Shown here: in pieces, positions 55,294-63,917 of the stretch
Layout: each line of letters starts with the position of its first letter
Numbering within the stretch: the stretch's first letter is position 1
DNA from: Propionibacteriales bacterium
Lineage (GTDB): Bacteria > Actinomycetota > Actinomycetes > Propionibacteriales > Nocardioidaceae
Direction: 5' to 3'
Assembly (NCBI GenBank): GCA_026392465.1
Contig: JAPLCA010000026.1
Span: forward strand, 1-64,000
Length of the DNA: 64,000 bases
Notes under the pieces: model-generated
What the model saw: the letters and a program-made list of their open reading frames with translations, nothing else
Told to the model about the DNA's origin: nothing
Database searches by the model: none
Program-made: the position numbers and the translations under genes

Positions 55294-55369
55294 GTGGGCG
55301 TAGCTCAGTTGGTAGAGCACCGGCTTGTGGTGCCGGTGGCCGCGGGTTCAAGTCCCGTCGTCCACCCCA
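55294..55369 (+). tRNA. tRNA-His(GTG)
   Basis: Cloverleaf with acceptor GTGGGCG/CGTCCAC, anticodon loop containing GTG, and T-arm CGGG-TTCAAGT-CCCG type. The base before the acceptor is G (55293) and the discriminator is C, the G-1:C73 pair typical of tRNA-His. CCA is encoded (55367-55369). Confidence 0.95.
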
Positions 55370-55679
55370 TGTGACCGAGGCGCGAGCCGCCCGAGGTGTA
55401 TGCCTCGGTGCGGGTCGCGCCTCGTCCGCGTCCAGGCGGCGATCGGGCCGCCCGCAGCACCGTCGCACCCCGCATGTCCGCGCCCGACAGGCCGACGGGA
55501 CGAGGGGGTGCGTCGCCCTCGGCTGGACGTGTAGGGTGGGTGTCAGTTGTAGGCGTTTGTTGTGCCAGAAAGATCGAGCGCACCGGGTCCCCCCGGTCGC
55601 TCCAGCTTCTCCCGGTTGATGCGCGTCGCGACACCCGTCGCATGCGACACGCGCATGCGCACCACCGAAGGAGAAACAC
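55370..55679 (+). other. Intergenic/probable long 5' leader of the cold-shock gene
   Basis: About 310 bp without a convincing gene. GTAGGGTGGGTGTCAG near 55530 may hold the promoter (TAGGGT), leaving a leader of about 140 nt before AAGGAG and the ATG. Long structured leaders are usual for csp genes, but no defined cold-shock element was recognised. Confidence 0.45.
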
Positions 55680-55883
55680 ATGGCTACCGGAACTGTGAAG
55701 TGGTTCAACGCTGACAAGGGCTTCGGCTTCATCGCCCCCGACCAGGGCGGCGAGGACGTCTTCGCCCACTTCAGCGCCATCCAGGCGAACGGCTACCGTT
55801 CGCTCGAGGAGAACCAGAAGGTCGAGTTCGACGTCGAGCAGGGCCAGAAGGGCCTGCAGGCGGCCAACATCCGCCCGATCTGA
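55680..55883 (+). CDS. Cold-shock protein CspA family
   Basis: The 67-residue single cold-shock domain has RNP1 KGFGFI and RNP2 DVFAHF. It binds single-stranded RNA/DNA. AAGGAG lies at good spacing before the ATG. A textbook terminator follows at 55911. Confidence 0.97.
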   Translation: MATGTVKWFNADKGFGFIAPDQGGEDVFAHFSAIQANGYRSLEENQKVEFDVEQGQKGLQAANIRPI

Positions 55884-55910
55884 TCTCAGCTCGTCGCTCT
55901 GACGAGTCGC

Positions 55911-55951
55911 ACGACGCCCCCACCGATCGCGGTGGGGGCGTCGTCCTTTTC
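55911..55951 (+). terminator. Rho-independent terminator of the cold-shock gene
   Basis: A 14-bp stem ACGACGCCCCCACC/GGTGGGGGCGTCGT with a 6-nt loop, followed by CCTTTTC. Confidence 0.9.
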
Positions 55952-55992
55952 GGGGGGCACAGGTGGGGTGCGTCGTCGGGCTCGGTCACGTC

Positions 55993-56690
55993 CTTCGGCT
56001 GCGGTGGTGTGACTTCTTGTTCGGGTGGGGGTGCGTCGGCGCGGCTTACTGCTCGGGTGGGGCTGCGCTGCTGCGGCCTCTCGTGGGTGTGGTCTCCGAA
56101 AGGGCCTCGACCGGGCAGCTGGGCGGGAACTGGGCTGGGTTCTCGGGCTGTGGGTTGCGCTCGGGGTGGACGCAAGATTCTGCGTTTGCGCGTGCCGGCG
56201 GTAGATCCGCCACCTTCTGAGCGCTCTTCAGGTGGCAGATCCACCAACGAGGGGCCAGACGCGTGAAGGATTCTTCCTTCTCGTGGAACGGTCCACGAGA
56301 AGGAAGAATCCTTCGTCTCCCCAACGCAAAGGGCACCCAAGCTTCTGCCTTCGCGCAATTGAGACTGAACGCTTCTGCGTTCACGACGGGATCCCGACAC
56401 GAACGCAGAAGCCTTCGAGTCCCAGCGCACGAACGCAGCATCTTGCGTCCACCCACAGCGCGGGCCACAGCCCGAGAACCCAGCCCACTTCGCGCCCAGC
56501 CGCCCGGTCGAGGCCCTTTCGGAGCGCAGGACGAGCCAAAGCCGCGCCAGCGCAGCCCCACCCAAGAGAGAAGCCGCGCCGACGCAGCCGCAAGACGACG
56601 CCGAACCGCGCCGACGCAGCCCCACCCGAGAGACAAGCCGTGCTGACGCAGCCCCACCCGAACGAGAAGTCCCACCACCGAACCCGCAGG
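55993..56690. repeat. Large inverted repeat region, probably non-coding
   Basis: The left arm (55993-56190) matches the reverse complement of the right arm (56431-56690). The 93-bp stretch from 56091 is about 90% identical to its partner. The right arm is longer because it has about four copies of a roughly 30-bp unit (CGACGCAGCCCCACCC type) where the left has two to three. The centre holds a perfect 23-bp hairpin. Open frames here occur on both strands with similar low-complexity translations, as expected of an inverted repeat, and no gene was accepted in 55952-56725. Confidence 0.8.
56265..56314. repeat. Perfect 23-bp hairpin at the centre of the inverted repeat
   Basis: Arms starting GAAGGATTCTTCCTTC, loop ACGG. 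Clusters of CTTCTGCGTT/AACGCAGAAG words surround it. Either strand would fold the same way. Confidence 0.85.
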
Positions 56691-56725
56691 ACGCCGAGAG
56701 GCCGACACCCCCAGCAGCAGGCCCC

Positions 56726-57499
56726 CTACGACCCGTCGAGCTCGACCTCGACGTCGCCGGAGCCCGTCCTGATGCGCACGACGCGTGCGTCCTGCGCGTC
56801 GGTGGCGGGGATCGTGTCGTCGACCTCGCCGGACTCGCTGCGTGCGTCGACGGCGTAGGGGGTCTCGGCTTGCGGCAGGCCCAGCTCGACGCCGCCGCTG
56901 CCGGTGGCGACCTTGACCGCGAACGGCGGGCGGGCGAATGTCGCCTCGACGTCGCCGGACCCGGTGCGGACGGTGAGGTCCTGCGTCCGCAGCCGCTCGG
57001 CGTCCACGTCGCCGGAGCCAGTCCGCACGGCCACCGCACCGTCGAGACCCGACACGTCCACGTCACCGGACCCGGTGAGGAGGTCGACGGCCGTGCCCTC
57101 GGGCACGGTGATCGTCACGTCGACCCCGCAACCGGGGCTCAGCAGGGGGCGGCACGCGGTGTCGAGCCGGGTCGCCCCGCCCACCCGCTCGACCTCGAAC
57201 CGGGTGTCGACCAGACCGCTCGTCACGCGAGCCACGTAGCGCGGGACCGTGACGTCGCCCTGGACGACCCGCACGTCAGCCGGCCCGGCCTGGAGCCGCA
57301 GGAGGCCCGAGCCCTCCAGGTCGAGCCGGCCGGTCTCGGTGCGGGTGTCGCTCCACAGGTGCGACGCGAGCGCGAACCCGCCGAGCACGAGCGTGGCGAG
57401 CACGGCCGTGATGAGCACCGGCCGCAGCGTGCGCAGGAGCGGCGACGGTCCCGGGTCGTCCTCGAGGTCGTCGAGGGCACCAGGGGGCGGGTCGTGCAT
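56726..57499 (-). CDS. DUF4097-type membrane protein with TGSGDV repeats
   Basis: The 257-residue protein has a short acidic N-terminus, one membrane helix (VLITAVLATLVLGGFALAS) and an extracytoplasmic repeat region: VDLLTGSGDVDVSG, VAVRTGSGDVDAE, LTVRTGSGDVEA, VKVATGSGGVEL and IRTGSGDVEVE. The repeats suggest a right-handed beta-helix, as in DUF4097 adhesin-like proteins. The ATG overlaps the glpD stop by one base. Role unknown. Confidence 0.83.
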   Translation of the reverse strand: MHDPPPGALDDLEDDPGPSPLLRTLRPVLITAVLATLVLGGFALASHLWSDTRTETGRLDLEGSGLLRLQAGPADVRVVQGDVTVPRYVARVTSGLVDTRFEVERVGGATRLDTACRPLLSPGCGVDVTITVPEGTAVDLLTGSGDVDVSGLDGAVAVRTGSGDVDAERLRTQDLTVRTGSGDVEATFARPPFAVKVATGSGGVELGLPQAETPYAVDARSESGEVDDTIPATDAQDARVVRIRTGSGDVEVELDGS

Positions 57500-59235
57500 C
57501 ACGGCGTGTCGGCCGTGGCGACCGGCACGACGTCGGGAGCCCCCATGCGGGCGGCGTCGGCCGTCTCGTCGTCGGGCATGGTCTGCGACTCGCGCTCCGC
57601 GGCGACCCGCTTGAGGTAGTGCTCGACCTCGACGTCGCGCTGGTCGCTCGTCCACCCGAGCGCGTCGCCCATGAGGTCGGCGACCTCGCGGGCCACCTCG
57701 GTGCCGCGGTCGAACGTCTCGATCGAGATCCGGGTGCGGCGGGCGATGACGTCGTCGAGGTGCCGCGCGCCCTCGTGGGTCGTGCCGTAGACGACCTCGG
57801 CGCGCAGGTAGTCGTCGGCGCCCGCGAGCGGCTCGCCGAGCGTCGGGTCGGTGGTGACGAGGTCGAGGACCTCGACGACGAGCGACCCGTACCGTCGGAG
57901 CAGGTGCTCGATGCGAGCGACGGACAGTCCGCTGTCGGCGGCCAGACGGTGCCGCTGGTTCCAGAGCGCCTCGAAGCCGTCGGCGCCGAGCAGCGGCACG
58001 TCCTCGGTGCACGAGGCGGGGACGACGCGGTCGAGCTGGCGGGTCATGCTGTTGACGGCCGCGTCGACGGCGTCCTTGGCCATCACCCGGTAGGTCGTGT
58101 ACTTGCCGCCCGCGATGACCACCAGACCCTTGACGCTCGTGGAGACGGCGTGCTCGCGCGAGAGCTTGCTGGTGGCCTCGTCCTCGCCGGCCAGCAGGGG
58201 CCGCAGCCCGGCGTAGACGCCCTCGACGTCGGCGTGGGTCAGCGGCTCGACGAGCACGCGGTTGACGTGCTCGAGGAGGTAGTCGATGTCGTTGCGGCTC
58301 GCGGCGGGGTGGTCCTTCGACAGGTCCCAGTCGGTGTCGGTGGTGCCGATGATCCAGTGGCGTCCCCACGGGATGACGAAGAGGACCGACTTCTCGGTGC
58401 GCAGGATGAGCCCGCCCTCGCCGCGGATCCGGTCACGCGGCACGACGAGGTGGATGCCCTTGGAGGCGCGCACGTGGAACTGGCCGCGTTCGGCGGCCAT
58501 CCCCTGCGTCTCGTCGGTCCAGACGCCGGTGGCGTTGAGCACCACGGAGGCGCGGACGTCGAGCTCGCGCCCGGACTCGAGGTCCTTGAGGCGGGCGCCG
58601 ACCACCCGACCGCCCTCGCGGAGCAGGTCCACGACGCGGGTCCGGCTCGCGACGTGCGCGCCGTAGGCGGCGGACGTGCGGGCGAGGAACATGGTGTGCC
58701 GGGCGTCGTCGACCTGCGCGTCGTAGTAGCGCAGCGCGCCGACCAGCGCGTCCTTGCGCAGGCCCGGGAAGATCTTGCGCGCCCCACGCCGCGTGTGGTG
58801 GCGGTGCAGCGGCACCCCCTTGCCGTAGCCGGACGCCTTGCTCATGGCGTCGTAGAGCGCGACGCCGGACCCGGCGTAGAAACGCTCCCAGCCGCGGTGC
58901 TGCAGCGGGTACAGGAAGGCGACCTCCTGCACGAGGTGGGGCGCGAGCTTCTGCAGGTTCAGCCCACGCTCCTTCAGCGCCTCGGCGACGAGCCGGAAGT
59001 CGAGCATCTCCAGGTACCGCAGGCCGCCGTGCATCAGCTTGCTGGACCGACTGGACGTGCCCGACGCGAAGTCGCGGGCCTCGACCAGGCCGACCGAGAG
59101 GCCGCGGGTGGCGGCGTCGAGGGCGGAGCCGGCGCCGACGACCCCTCCCCCGATCACCAGGACGTCGAGCGGGGCGGCCTCCATCGCGTCGAGGGCGGCC
59201 TGGCGGGCGTGGGGCGAGAGAGGGACGGGGCGCAT
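57499..59235 (-). CDS. glpD: Glycerol-3-phosphate dehydrogenase (FAD)
   Basis: The 578-residue flavoprotein oxidises glycerol-3-phosphate to DHAP and feeds the quinone pool. Motifs: VLVIGGGVVGAGSALDAATRG (shortened here), SSKLMHGGLRYLE (about 68), IIGTTDTDWD and GGKYTTYRVMAKDA, then the C-terminal helical domain. Length fits GlpD. ATG 59235 is preceded closely by GGAGG; TTG 59247 is possible. Confidence 0.94.
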   Translation of the reverse strand: MRPVPLSPHARQAALDAMEAAPLDVLVIGGGVVGAGSALDAATRGLSVGLVEARDFASGTSSRSSKLMHGGLRYLEMLDFRLVAEALKERGLNLQKLAPHLVQEVAFLYPLQHRGWERFYAGSGVALYDAMSKASGYGKGVPLHRHHTRRGARKIFPGLRKDALVGALRYYDAQVDDARHTMFLARTSAAYGAHVASRTRVVDLLREGGRVVGARLKDLESGRELDVRASVVLNATGVWTDETQGMAAERGQFHVRASKGIHLVVPRDRIRGEGGLILRTEKSVLFVIPWGRHWIIGTTDTDWDLSKDHPAASRNDIDYLLEHVNRVLVEPLTHADVEGVYAGLRPLLAGEDEATSKLSREHAVSTSVKGLVVIAGGKYTTYRVMAKDAVDAAVNSMTRQLDRVVPASCTEDVPLLGADGFEALWNQRHRLAADSGLSVARIEHLLRRYGSLVVEVLDLVTTDPTLGEPLAGADDYLRAEVVYGTTHEGARHLDDVIARRTRISIETFDRGTEVAREVADLMGDALGWTSDQRDVEVEHYLKRVAAERESQTMPDDETADAARMGAPDVVPVATADTP

Positions 59236-59333
59236 GCCTCCAGTCAAACAGAGACCCCTCCACGATGCGCCCTGGGAGGCGCTGCGCCGGTGCGCTCGGC
59301 CTAACCCGGTGACGCCTTCCTCGTTGTGCAGCC

Positions 59334-59906
59334 GTGGACGCGATACGACGGCACCCCTTCGTGGTGGTGGGGATCCTGGCCGGGCTCGCCCTGCTGACGG
59401 CCCTGCTGGTGCCCGTGGGCGGGTCCGGCGCGACCGGCAGCGACGCCGTCGCCACCGACGACAAGGGCGTCGAGCGTCCTGGCCTGAGCCGATCCACCCC
59501 GTCGCCGTCGATGTCGGCGGCCGCGTCCGACCCCGACGCGGAGCCGGCGGGGACCGCCCCCCGCTCCGTCACCGGACTGCGGGAGCCCGCCGGACTGCCT
59601 GGCACCGGCGGCACCGCCAGCATCCGCGCCCGGCGCATCACCCTGAGCGCGACGTCGAGCGAGCCGATCGGCGTCGTCGGCTACCTGGTGCCGACCAGCC
59701 GCGACCGTCCCAGCGGCACCGCCACCGGTGTCGGCACGTCGTGGTCGCTGAGCACGCTCGTGTACGGGCGACCCGACTACGCGCAGATGTTCATGCAGGC
59801 CGGCCCGAGCGGCGCGACGATCACGTGCACGATCACCGTCGACGGCAGGGTGACGGAGCAGCGCTCGTCGGCCGGGCCGTACGGGCAGCTGTTCTGCCAG
59901 GGCTGA
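59334..59906 (+). CDS. Secreted or membrane-anchored protein of unknown function
   Basis: The 190-residue protein has an N-terminal anchor or signal segment (FVVVGILAGLALLTALLVPVG), a Ser/Pro/Thr-rich linker and a C-terminal domain with two Cys (ATITCTITVDG and QLFCQG) that could form a disulfide. The C-terminal part (ISLSATS-like strands) resembles small MmpS/Ig-like secreted domains, but no family is claimed. GTG start; TAACCC-like promoter only weakly visible. Gene reality rests on length and codon bias. Confidence 0.65.
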   Translation: MDAIRRHPFVVVGILAGLALLTALLVPVGGSGATGSDAVATDDKGVERPGLSRSTPSPSMSAAASDPDAEPAGTAPRSVTGLREPAGLPGTGGTASIRARRITLSATSSEPIGVVGYLVPTSRDRPSGTATGVGTSWSLSTLVYGRPDYAQMFMQAGPSGATITCTITVDGRVTEQRSSAGPYGQLFCQG

Positions 59907-59952
59907 CACCGACGCTCCGCGGGCGACGTGCTCGCTCTGCCAGAGTGGGGCC

Positions 59953-61626
59953 ATGACGAGCAGGTGGTTCACGCAGCCCGAAGGTTCGGGCTGGTACGCA
60001 GTGCCCTCCGACGAGGTCACGGAGTCACGCGAGGAGACGGCTGACGTCGTGGTGCTCGGCGGAGGTCACAACGCGCTGGTCGCCTCCACCTACCTGGCCC
60101 GGGCGGGCCTCGACGTCGTGCTGCTGGAGCGGCTCGACCACGTGGGCGGCGCGGCGGTGAGCGCACGGACGTTCCCCGAGCACGACGCACGCCTGTCGCG
60201 GTACTCCTACCTGGTGAGCCTGATGCCGCAGGCGCTCGTCGACGACCTGGGCCTGCGGCTCGAGCTACGCTCGCGCCCCACCGCCTCCTACACGCCGTAC
60301 GAGCGCGACGGCGAGGCACGCGGGCTGCTCGTCGAGACCGACGAGGGCGACGCCACCCGGGCGTCCTTCCGCGCCCTCACCGGCGACGACGACGCCTTCG
60401 AGGCCTGGCAGGCGTTCTACGGCGAGGTCGCCGGGCTCGCCGCTGCCGTCGCGCCCACCCTGCTGCGACCGCTCCCACGGGTCGGCGACCTCGGGCCCGC
60501 CACCGGCCAGCCCGTCTGGGCCGACGTGGTGGAGCGACCGCTGGGCGAGGCGCTGGAGCGTCGCTTCGCCGACGACGTCGTGCGCGGCGTGGTCGGCACG
60601 GACGGGCTCATCGGCACCTTCGCGTCGCTGCACGACCCCTCCCTGGTGCAGAACCGCTGCTTCCTCTACCACCTCGTGGGCAACGGCACGGGCGAGTGGC
60701 GGGTGCCGGTCGGCGGGATGGGCGCGGTCACCGCCGAGCTCGAGCGGGTGGCGCGGGAGGCGGGCGTGCGGATCCTCACCGGTGTCACGGTGACGTCGGT
60801 GGACCCGGTGGAGCACCGGGACGCTTGCGAATGCAGCAGCGACTGCGACGACCGGGGCGAAGAGGCCGGCGTGGTCGTGGACGCGGCGAGCGCGGACGGC
60901 CACGTCCATGTCGATGCCCGCTACGCGCTCAGCGGCATCGCACCGCACACCCTGGACACGCTGCTGTGGCCTGGCGAGCAGGACGGCGTGCCCCGGCCGT
61001 CCGGCTCCCAGCTCAAGATCAACCTGCTCGTGTCGCGCCTGCCCCGGCTGCGCTCCGGCGACGACCCGACGGTCGCGTTCGCCGGCACCTTCCACGTCGA
61101 CGAGGCCATGAGCCAGGTCGAGGCCCTGCACGCCGCAGCTGCTCGCGGGGAGCAGCCGTTCGCGTCGGGCGAGCTGTACTGCCACACCCTCACCGACCGC
61201 TCGATCCTCGGCCCCGAGCTGGCGGCGACCGACGCCCAGACCCTCACCTGGTTCGGCCTGCACACGCCCTACGAGAACCTGCTCGACGAGGGAGCCGCCG
61301 AGCGCGAGTACCGGCGGTTCCTCACCGCCATCGATGCACACCTCGCGGAGCCCCTCGAGCCGCTCGTGCTCGGCGTGGAGGTCAAGACGCCCGCCGACGT
61401 CGAGCAGGCCCTCGCGATGCCCGGCGGACACATCTTCCACGGCGACCTCGCCTGGCCCTGGCTCGCCGACGACGAGCCCGCCGACACCCCGGCGCAGCGG
61501 TGGGGCGTCGCGACCGCCCACGACCGGATCCTGCTGTGCGGCAGCGGCGCCCGTCGGGGCGGCGCCGTGAGCGGCATCGCCGGCCACAACGCCGCCCACG
61601 CCCTCCTCGAGCTGCTCGGCCGCTGA
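59953..61626 (+). CDS. Phytoene-desaturase-like FAD oxidoreductase (PYROXD2 type)
   Basis: The 557-residue flavoprotein has the FAD site DVVVLGGGHNALVASTYLARA and DHVGGAAVSAR, and ends GGAVSGIAGHNAAHALLELL. Family members are annotated as carotenoid-type oxidoreductases, but no carotenoid genes are near, so the substrate is unknown. Residues about 290-300 (DACECSSDCDDRG) form an acidic Cys-rich insert in a loop, unusual for the family. CAGAGT lies 6 nt before the ATG. Confidence 0.85.
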   Translation: MTSRWFTQPEGSGWYAVPSDEVTESREETADVVVLGGGHNALVASTYLARAGLDVVLLERLDHVGGAAVSARTFPEHDARLSRYSYLVSLMPQALVDDLGLRLELRSRPTASYTPYERDGEARGLLVETDEGDATRASFRALTGDDDAFEAWQAFYGEVAGLAAAVAPTLLRPLPRVGDLGPATGQPVWADVVERPLGEALERRFADDVVRGVVGTDGLIGTFASLHDPSLVQNRCFLYHLVGNGTGEWRVPVGGMGAVTAELERVAREAGVRILTGVTVTSVDPVEHRDACECSSDCDDRGEEAGVVVDAASADGHVHVDARYALSGIAPHTLDTLLWPGEQDGVPRPSGSQLKINLLVSRLPRLRSGDDPTVAFAGTFHVDEAMSQVEALHAAAARGEQPFASGELYCHTLTDRSILGPELAATDAQTLTWFGLHTPYENLLDEGAAEREYRRFLTAIDAHLAEPLEPLVLGVEVKTPADVEQALAMPGGHIFHGDLAWPWLADDEPADTPAQRWGVATAHDRILLCGSGARRGGAVSGIAGHNAAHALLELLGR

Positions 61627-61675
61627 CCCCGATTTCGGCTCCCAGACCCCTGCTGGTAATGTTCTCTGAGCGCGA

Positions 61676-61803
<128 letters not shown>

Positions 61804-61850
61804 CAACCGCCTGCCAGCCCGACACTGCCCCAAGACCCCCTCGACACACC

Positions 61851-61953
61851 AGCCGACTCCTCATCAGCGGGTTCACGGTTCGAGTCCGTGGGGGTGTACC
61901 AGACAGAAGGCCTCGACCACCATGGTCGGGGCCTTCTTCACGTCCTTCAGGAC
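61851..61953 (+). pseudogene. tRNA-Lys 3'-half remnant with duplicated terminator
   Basis: It repeats the anticodon arm, T-arm, acceptor 3' strand, CCA and terminator of tRNA-Lys, but there is no 5' half. Differences cluster in the anticodon arm (GCCGACTCCTCATCAGC, with a weakened stem). The part from TCAGCGGG to the CCA is unchanged. This is the classic look of an attachment-site duplication left by an integrated element, but no integrase lies between the copies. Confidence 0.82.
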
Positions 61954-61997
61954 CCGGCCGACCTTGCTCTTCCGCATTTTTGTATGACGCTTGACTC

Positions 61998-62459
61998 ATG
62001 GAAGCGACCCCTCCCGCGCCCGTGACCGAGCAGCAGATCCAGGACTGGGCGGACGAGGCCGAGGCAGGGTACGACGTCGCCGTGCTCAAGAAGCCTCCAG
62101 GAGCGCCGGCCGACGAGACCACCGCCCGGGAACCCGACGACGTCCTTGACCGTTCTCGCACCATGAAGTGCCCCACCGACGGTTCCACCCTGACCATGAG
62201 CGAGCGCGCCGGCGTCGAGATCGACTACTGCCCCGAGTGCCGTGGCGTCTGGCTCGACCGCGGCGAGCTCGACAAGATCCTCGACCGCGCGACGGCCGAC
62301 GTCCCCGCGGCGCCCGCGCCGCTCCCGGCACCGCCGCGCGACGAGCGTCGTCCCGAGCGCGACCGGGACGACCGCTACCGCTCCGACGACCGGTACCGCG
62401 ACGACCGCTACCGCAAGCCCAAGAAGAAGGAGCACTGGCTGATGGAGATCCTCGGCTGA
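61998..62459 (+). CDS. Zinc-ribbon (zf-TFIIB) protein with antitoxin-like N-terminal segment
   Basis: The 153-residue protein has at about 56-95 a zf-TFIIB ribbon: MKCPTDGSTLTMSERAG and DYCPECRGVWLDRGELD, i.e. Cys pairs for one zinc. The C-terminus is a charged Arg/Asp/Tyr repeat (DDRYRSDDRYRDDRYR). The N-terminal PVTEQQIQDWADEAEAGYDV resembles the start of small ribbon-helix-helix antitoxins. TATGAC 10 nt before ATG 61998 supports the long form; ATG 62163 would give the bare ribbon protein. It directly follows the tRNA remnant. Confidence 0.75.
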   Translation: MEATPPAPVTEQQIQDWADEAEAGYDVAVLKKPPGAPADETTAREPDDVLDRSRTMKCPTDGSTLTMSERAGVEIDYCPECRGVWLDRGELDKILDRATADVPAAPAPLPAPPRDERRPERDRDDRYRSDDRYRDDRYRKPKKKEHWLMEILG

Positions 62460-62517
62460 GCCGTCCACGGAGCGGACACGCCGGAACACCGCACCGCCCG
62501 CGGCGGTTGACCCGTCC

Positions 62518-63369
62518 ATGAAGATCCTGCTCACCGGGGGAACCGGGTTCGTGGGCGCAGCCGTGCTGCGCCGCCTCGTCGACGACGGTCACGCCGTCAC
62601 CGCCGTCGTCCGGAGCCAGGGCTCCGGGGAGACCGTCGCCGCCGCGGGCGCCACCCCGCTGCAGGGCGACCTGTTCGACGGCGCCTGGCTGGCCGCGCAG
62701 CTGCGCGAGCACGACGCCGGCGTGCACACCGCCGCCCCCGGTGACGAGACGTCGGCGACCATGGACGACGCGGTCGTCGACGCCGCGATCAAGGCGTTCA
62801 GCGGCATCGACAAGCCCTTCGTGCACACCGGAGGGGTCTGGACGTACGGCTCCGGCGCCGACCTCGACGAGGAGACGCCGTACGACGCACCCGCCATCAC
62901 CGCCTGGCGCCAGGCGCGCGAGGACCGCCTGCTCGACTCCTCGGTCCGCGCCACCGTCGTGCAGCCCGGCATCGTGCACGCGCCCGGCCGGGGCATCCCG
63001 CAGCAGCTCGTGGCTGCCTCCCGCACCGGCGAGGGCGCGCTCGAGCTGATCGGCTCCGGGGCGCAGCACTGGACCACGATCCACGTCGACGACCTGGCCG
63101 ACCTCTACGCGCTGGTCGTCACGAGCGGCTCCGGCCACGGACGCCTGCTCGGCGTCAGCGGCCACTCCCCCAGCGTCCGCGACCTCGGTCTCGCGCTCGC
63201 CGACGCCGTCGCGGGCACCTCCGTCGACACCGTGCACGCGCGGCTCGGCGAGGCCTTCGGCGACGCGCTGCTGCTCGACCAGCAGGCCAGCGGCGCCAAG
63301 GCTCGCTCGCTGGGCTGGACGCCGACGCGTCCGACCCTCGTCGACGAGCTGCGGGCCACCCGCGCCTGA
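62518..63369 (+). CDS. NAD(P)-dependent epimerase/dehydratase-like protein
   Basis: The 283-residue extended SDR starts MKILLTGGTGFVGAAVLRRL. The usual catalytic YxxxK is not obvious; the region after FVHTGGVWTYGSG departs from it. TTIHVDDLADLYAL is the substrate-side motif common to the family. Function unknown; nucleoside-sugar or NmrA-like sensing are options. It is followed at 14 bp by the DUF503 gene. Confidence 0.83.
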   Translation: MKILLTGGTGFVGAAVLRRLVDDGHAVTAVVRSQGSGETVAAAGATPLQGDLFDGAWLAAQLREHDAGVHTAAPGDETSATMDDAVVDAAIKAFSGIDKPFVHTGGVWTYGSGADLDEETPYDAPAITAWRQAREDRLLDSSVRATVVQPGIVHAPGRGIPQQLVAASRTGEGALELIGSGAQHWTTIHVDDLADLYALVVTSGSGHGRLLGVSGHSPSVRDLGLALADAVAGTSVDTVHARLGEAFGDALLLDQQASGAKARSLGWTPTRPTLVDELRATRA

Positions 63370-63383
63370 GCGCCGTGGCAGCC

Positions 63384-63683
63384 ATGTGGGTCGGGTGGCT
63401 CGAGGCCGAGCTGCTCCTCGGCGACGTGCACACGCTCAAGCAGAAGCGGGCGGTCGTGCGACCGGTCGTCGCCGAGCTGCGTCGGGCGCTCGACGTGTCG
63501 GTGGCCGAGGTCGGCCACACCGACCTCTACCGACGGACCGTCGTCGGCGTGGCCCTGACGTCCGGCGACCACGCGCACGCCGACGCCCTGCTCGACCGGG
63601 CCGAGCGGCTCCTCGCCTCGCGTCCCGACGTCGACCTGCTGTCGGTGCGTCGTCGCCTCGTGCGCAGCGACGACCTCGACTGA
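63384..63683 (+). CDS. DUF503/YlxP-like protein
   Basis: The 99-residue protein has the DUF503 pattern: MWVGWLEAELLLGDVHTLKQ at the start, then VAELRRALDVSVAEVGHTDL. In many bacteria this gene lies next to rbfA, which is not the case here. ATG 63384 gives the family N-terminus; GTG 63375 is in frame. Confidence 0.88.
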   Translation: MWVGWLEAELLLGDVHTLKQKRAVVRPVVAELRRALDVSVAEVGHTDLYRRTVVGVALTSGDHAHADALLDRAERLLASRPDVDLLSVRRRLVRSDDLD

Positions 63684-63687
63684 GACG

Positions 63688-63858
63688 TCACCCGACGACG
63701 ACGCGTGCGGTGAGGGCCACCGCCCCGACCACGGTCGTCACGCCGGCCGCCAGCCACGCGCCGCCGAACTGCTCCAGGCTCTCCTGCAGCGTGTGCGGAG
63801 GTCGCGGCTCGTCGGCGGGTGCGGCGGGGGCGGGACGGTGGTCGGGTGCGGCGGTCAT
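63688..63858 (-). CDS. Small hypothetical protein with one hydrophobic segment
   Basis: A 56-residue frame, below common length cut-offs: Pro/Ala-rich N-terminus (TAAPDHRPAPAAPADEPRPP), then LQESLEQFGGAWLAAGVTTVVGAVALTARVVVG. The second part could be a membrane helix. It is convergent with DUF503 and downstream of the response regulator. Reality is plausible, not certain. Confidence 0.5.
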   Translation of the reverse strand: MTAAPDHRPAPAAPADEPRPPHTLQESLEQFGGAWLAAGVTTVVGAVALTARVVVG

Positions 63859-63917
63859 GCTCAGAGCCTGCGCCCGCGACGCGTCAAGGATCCAGCGGGC
63901 GGCGCGTCAGGATCGCG

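Noticed and set aside
55963-56858. Open frames on both strands between the cold-shock gene and the DUF4097 gene
   Set aside because: They lie within the inverted repeat, so both strands give similar Arg/Ser-rich translations; no domain, no ribosome-binding site and no conserved start.
59245-59247. TTG start for glpD giving four extra residues
   Set aside because: In frame, but the extra residues are not typical of GlpD and the ATG at 59235 is simpler; spacing to GGAGG is poor either way, so some doubt remains.
61851-61926. A second functional tRNA
   Set aside because: The 5' half and D-arm are missing and the anticodon stem carries a mismatch.
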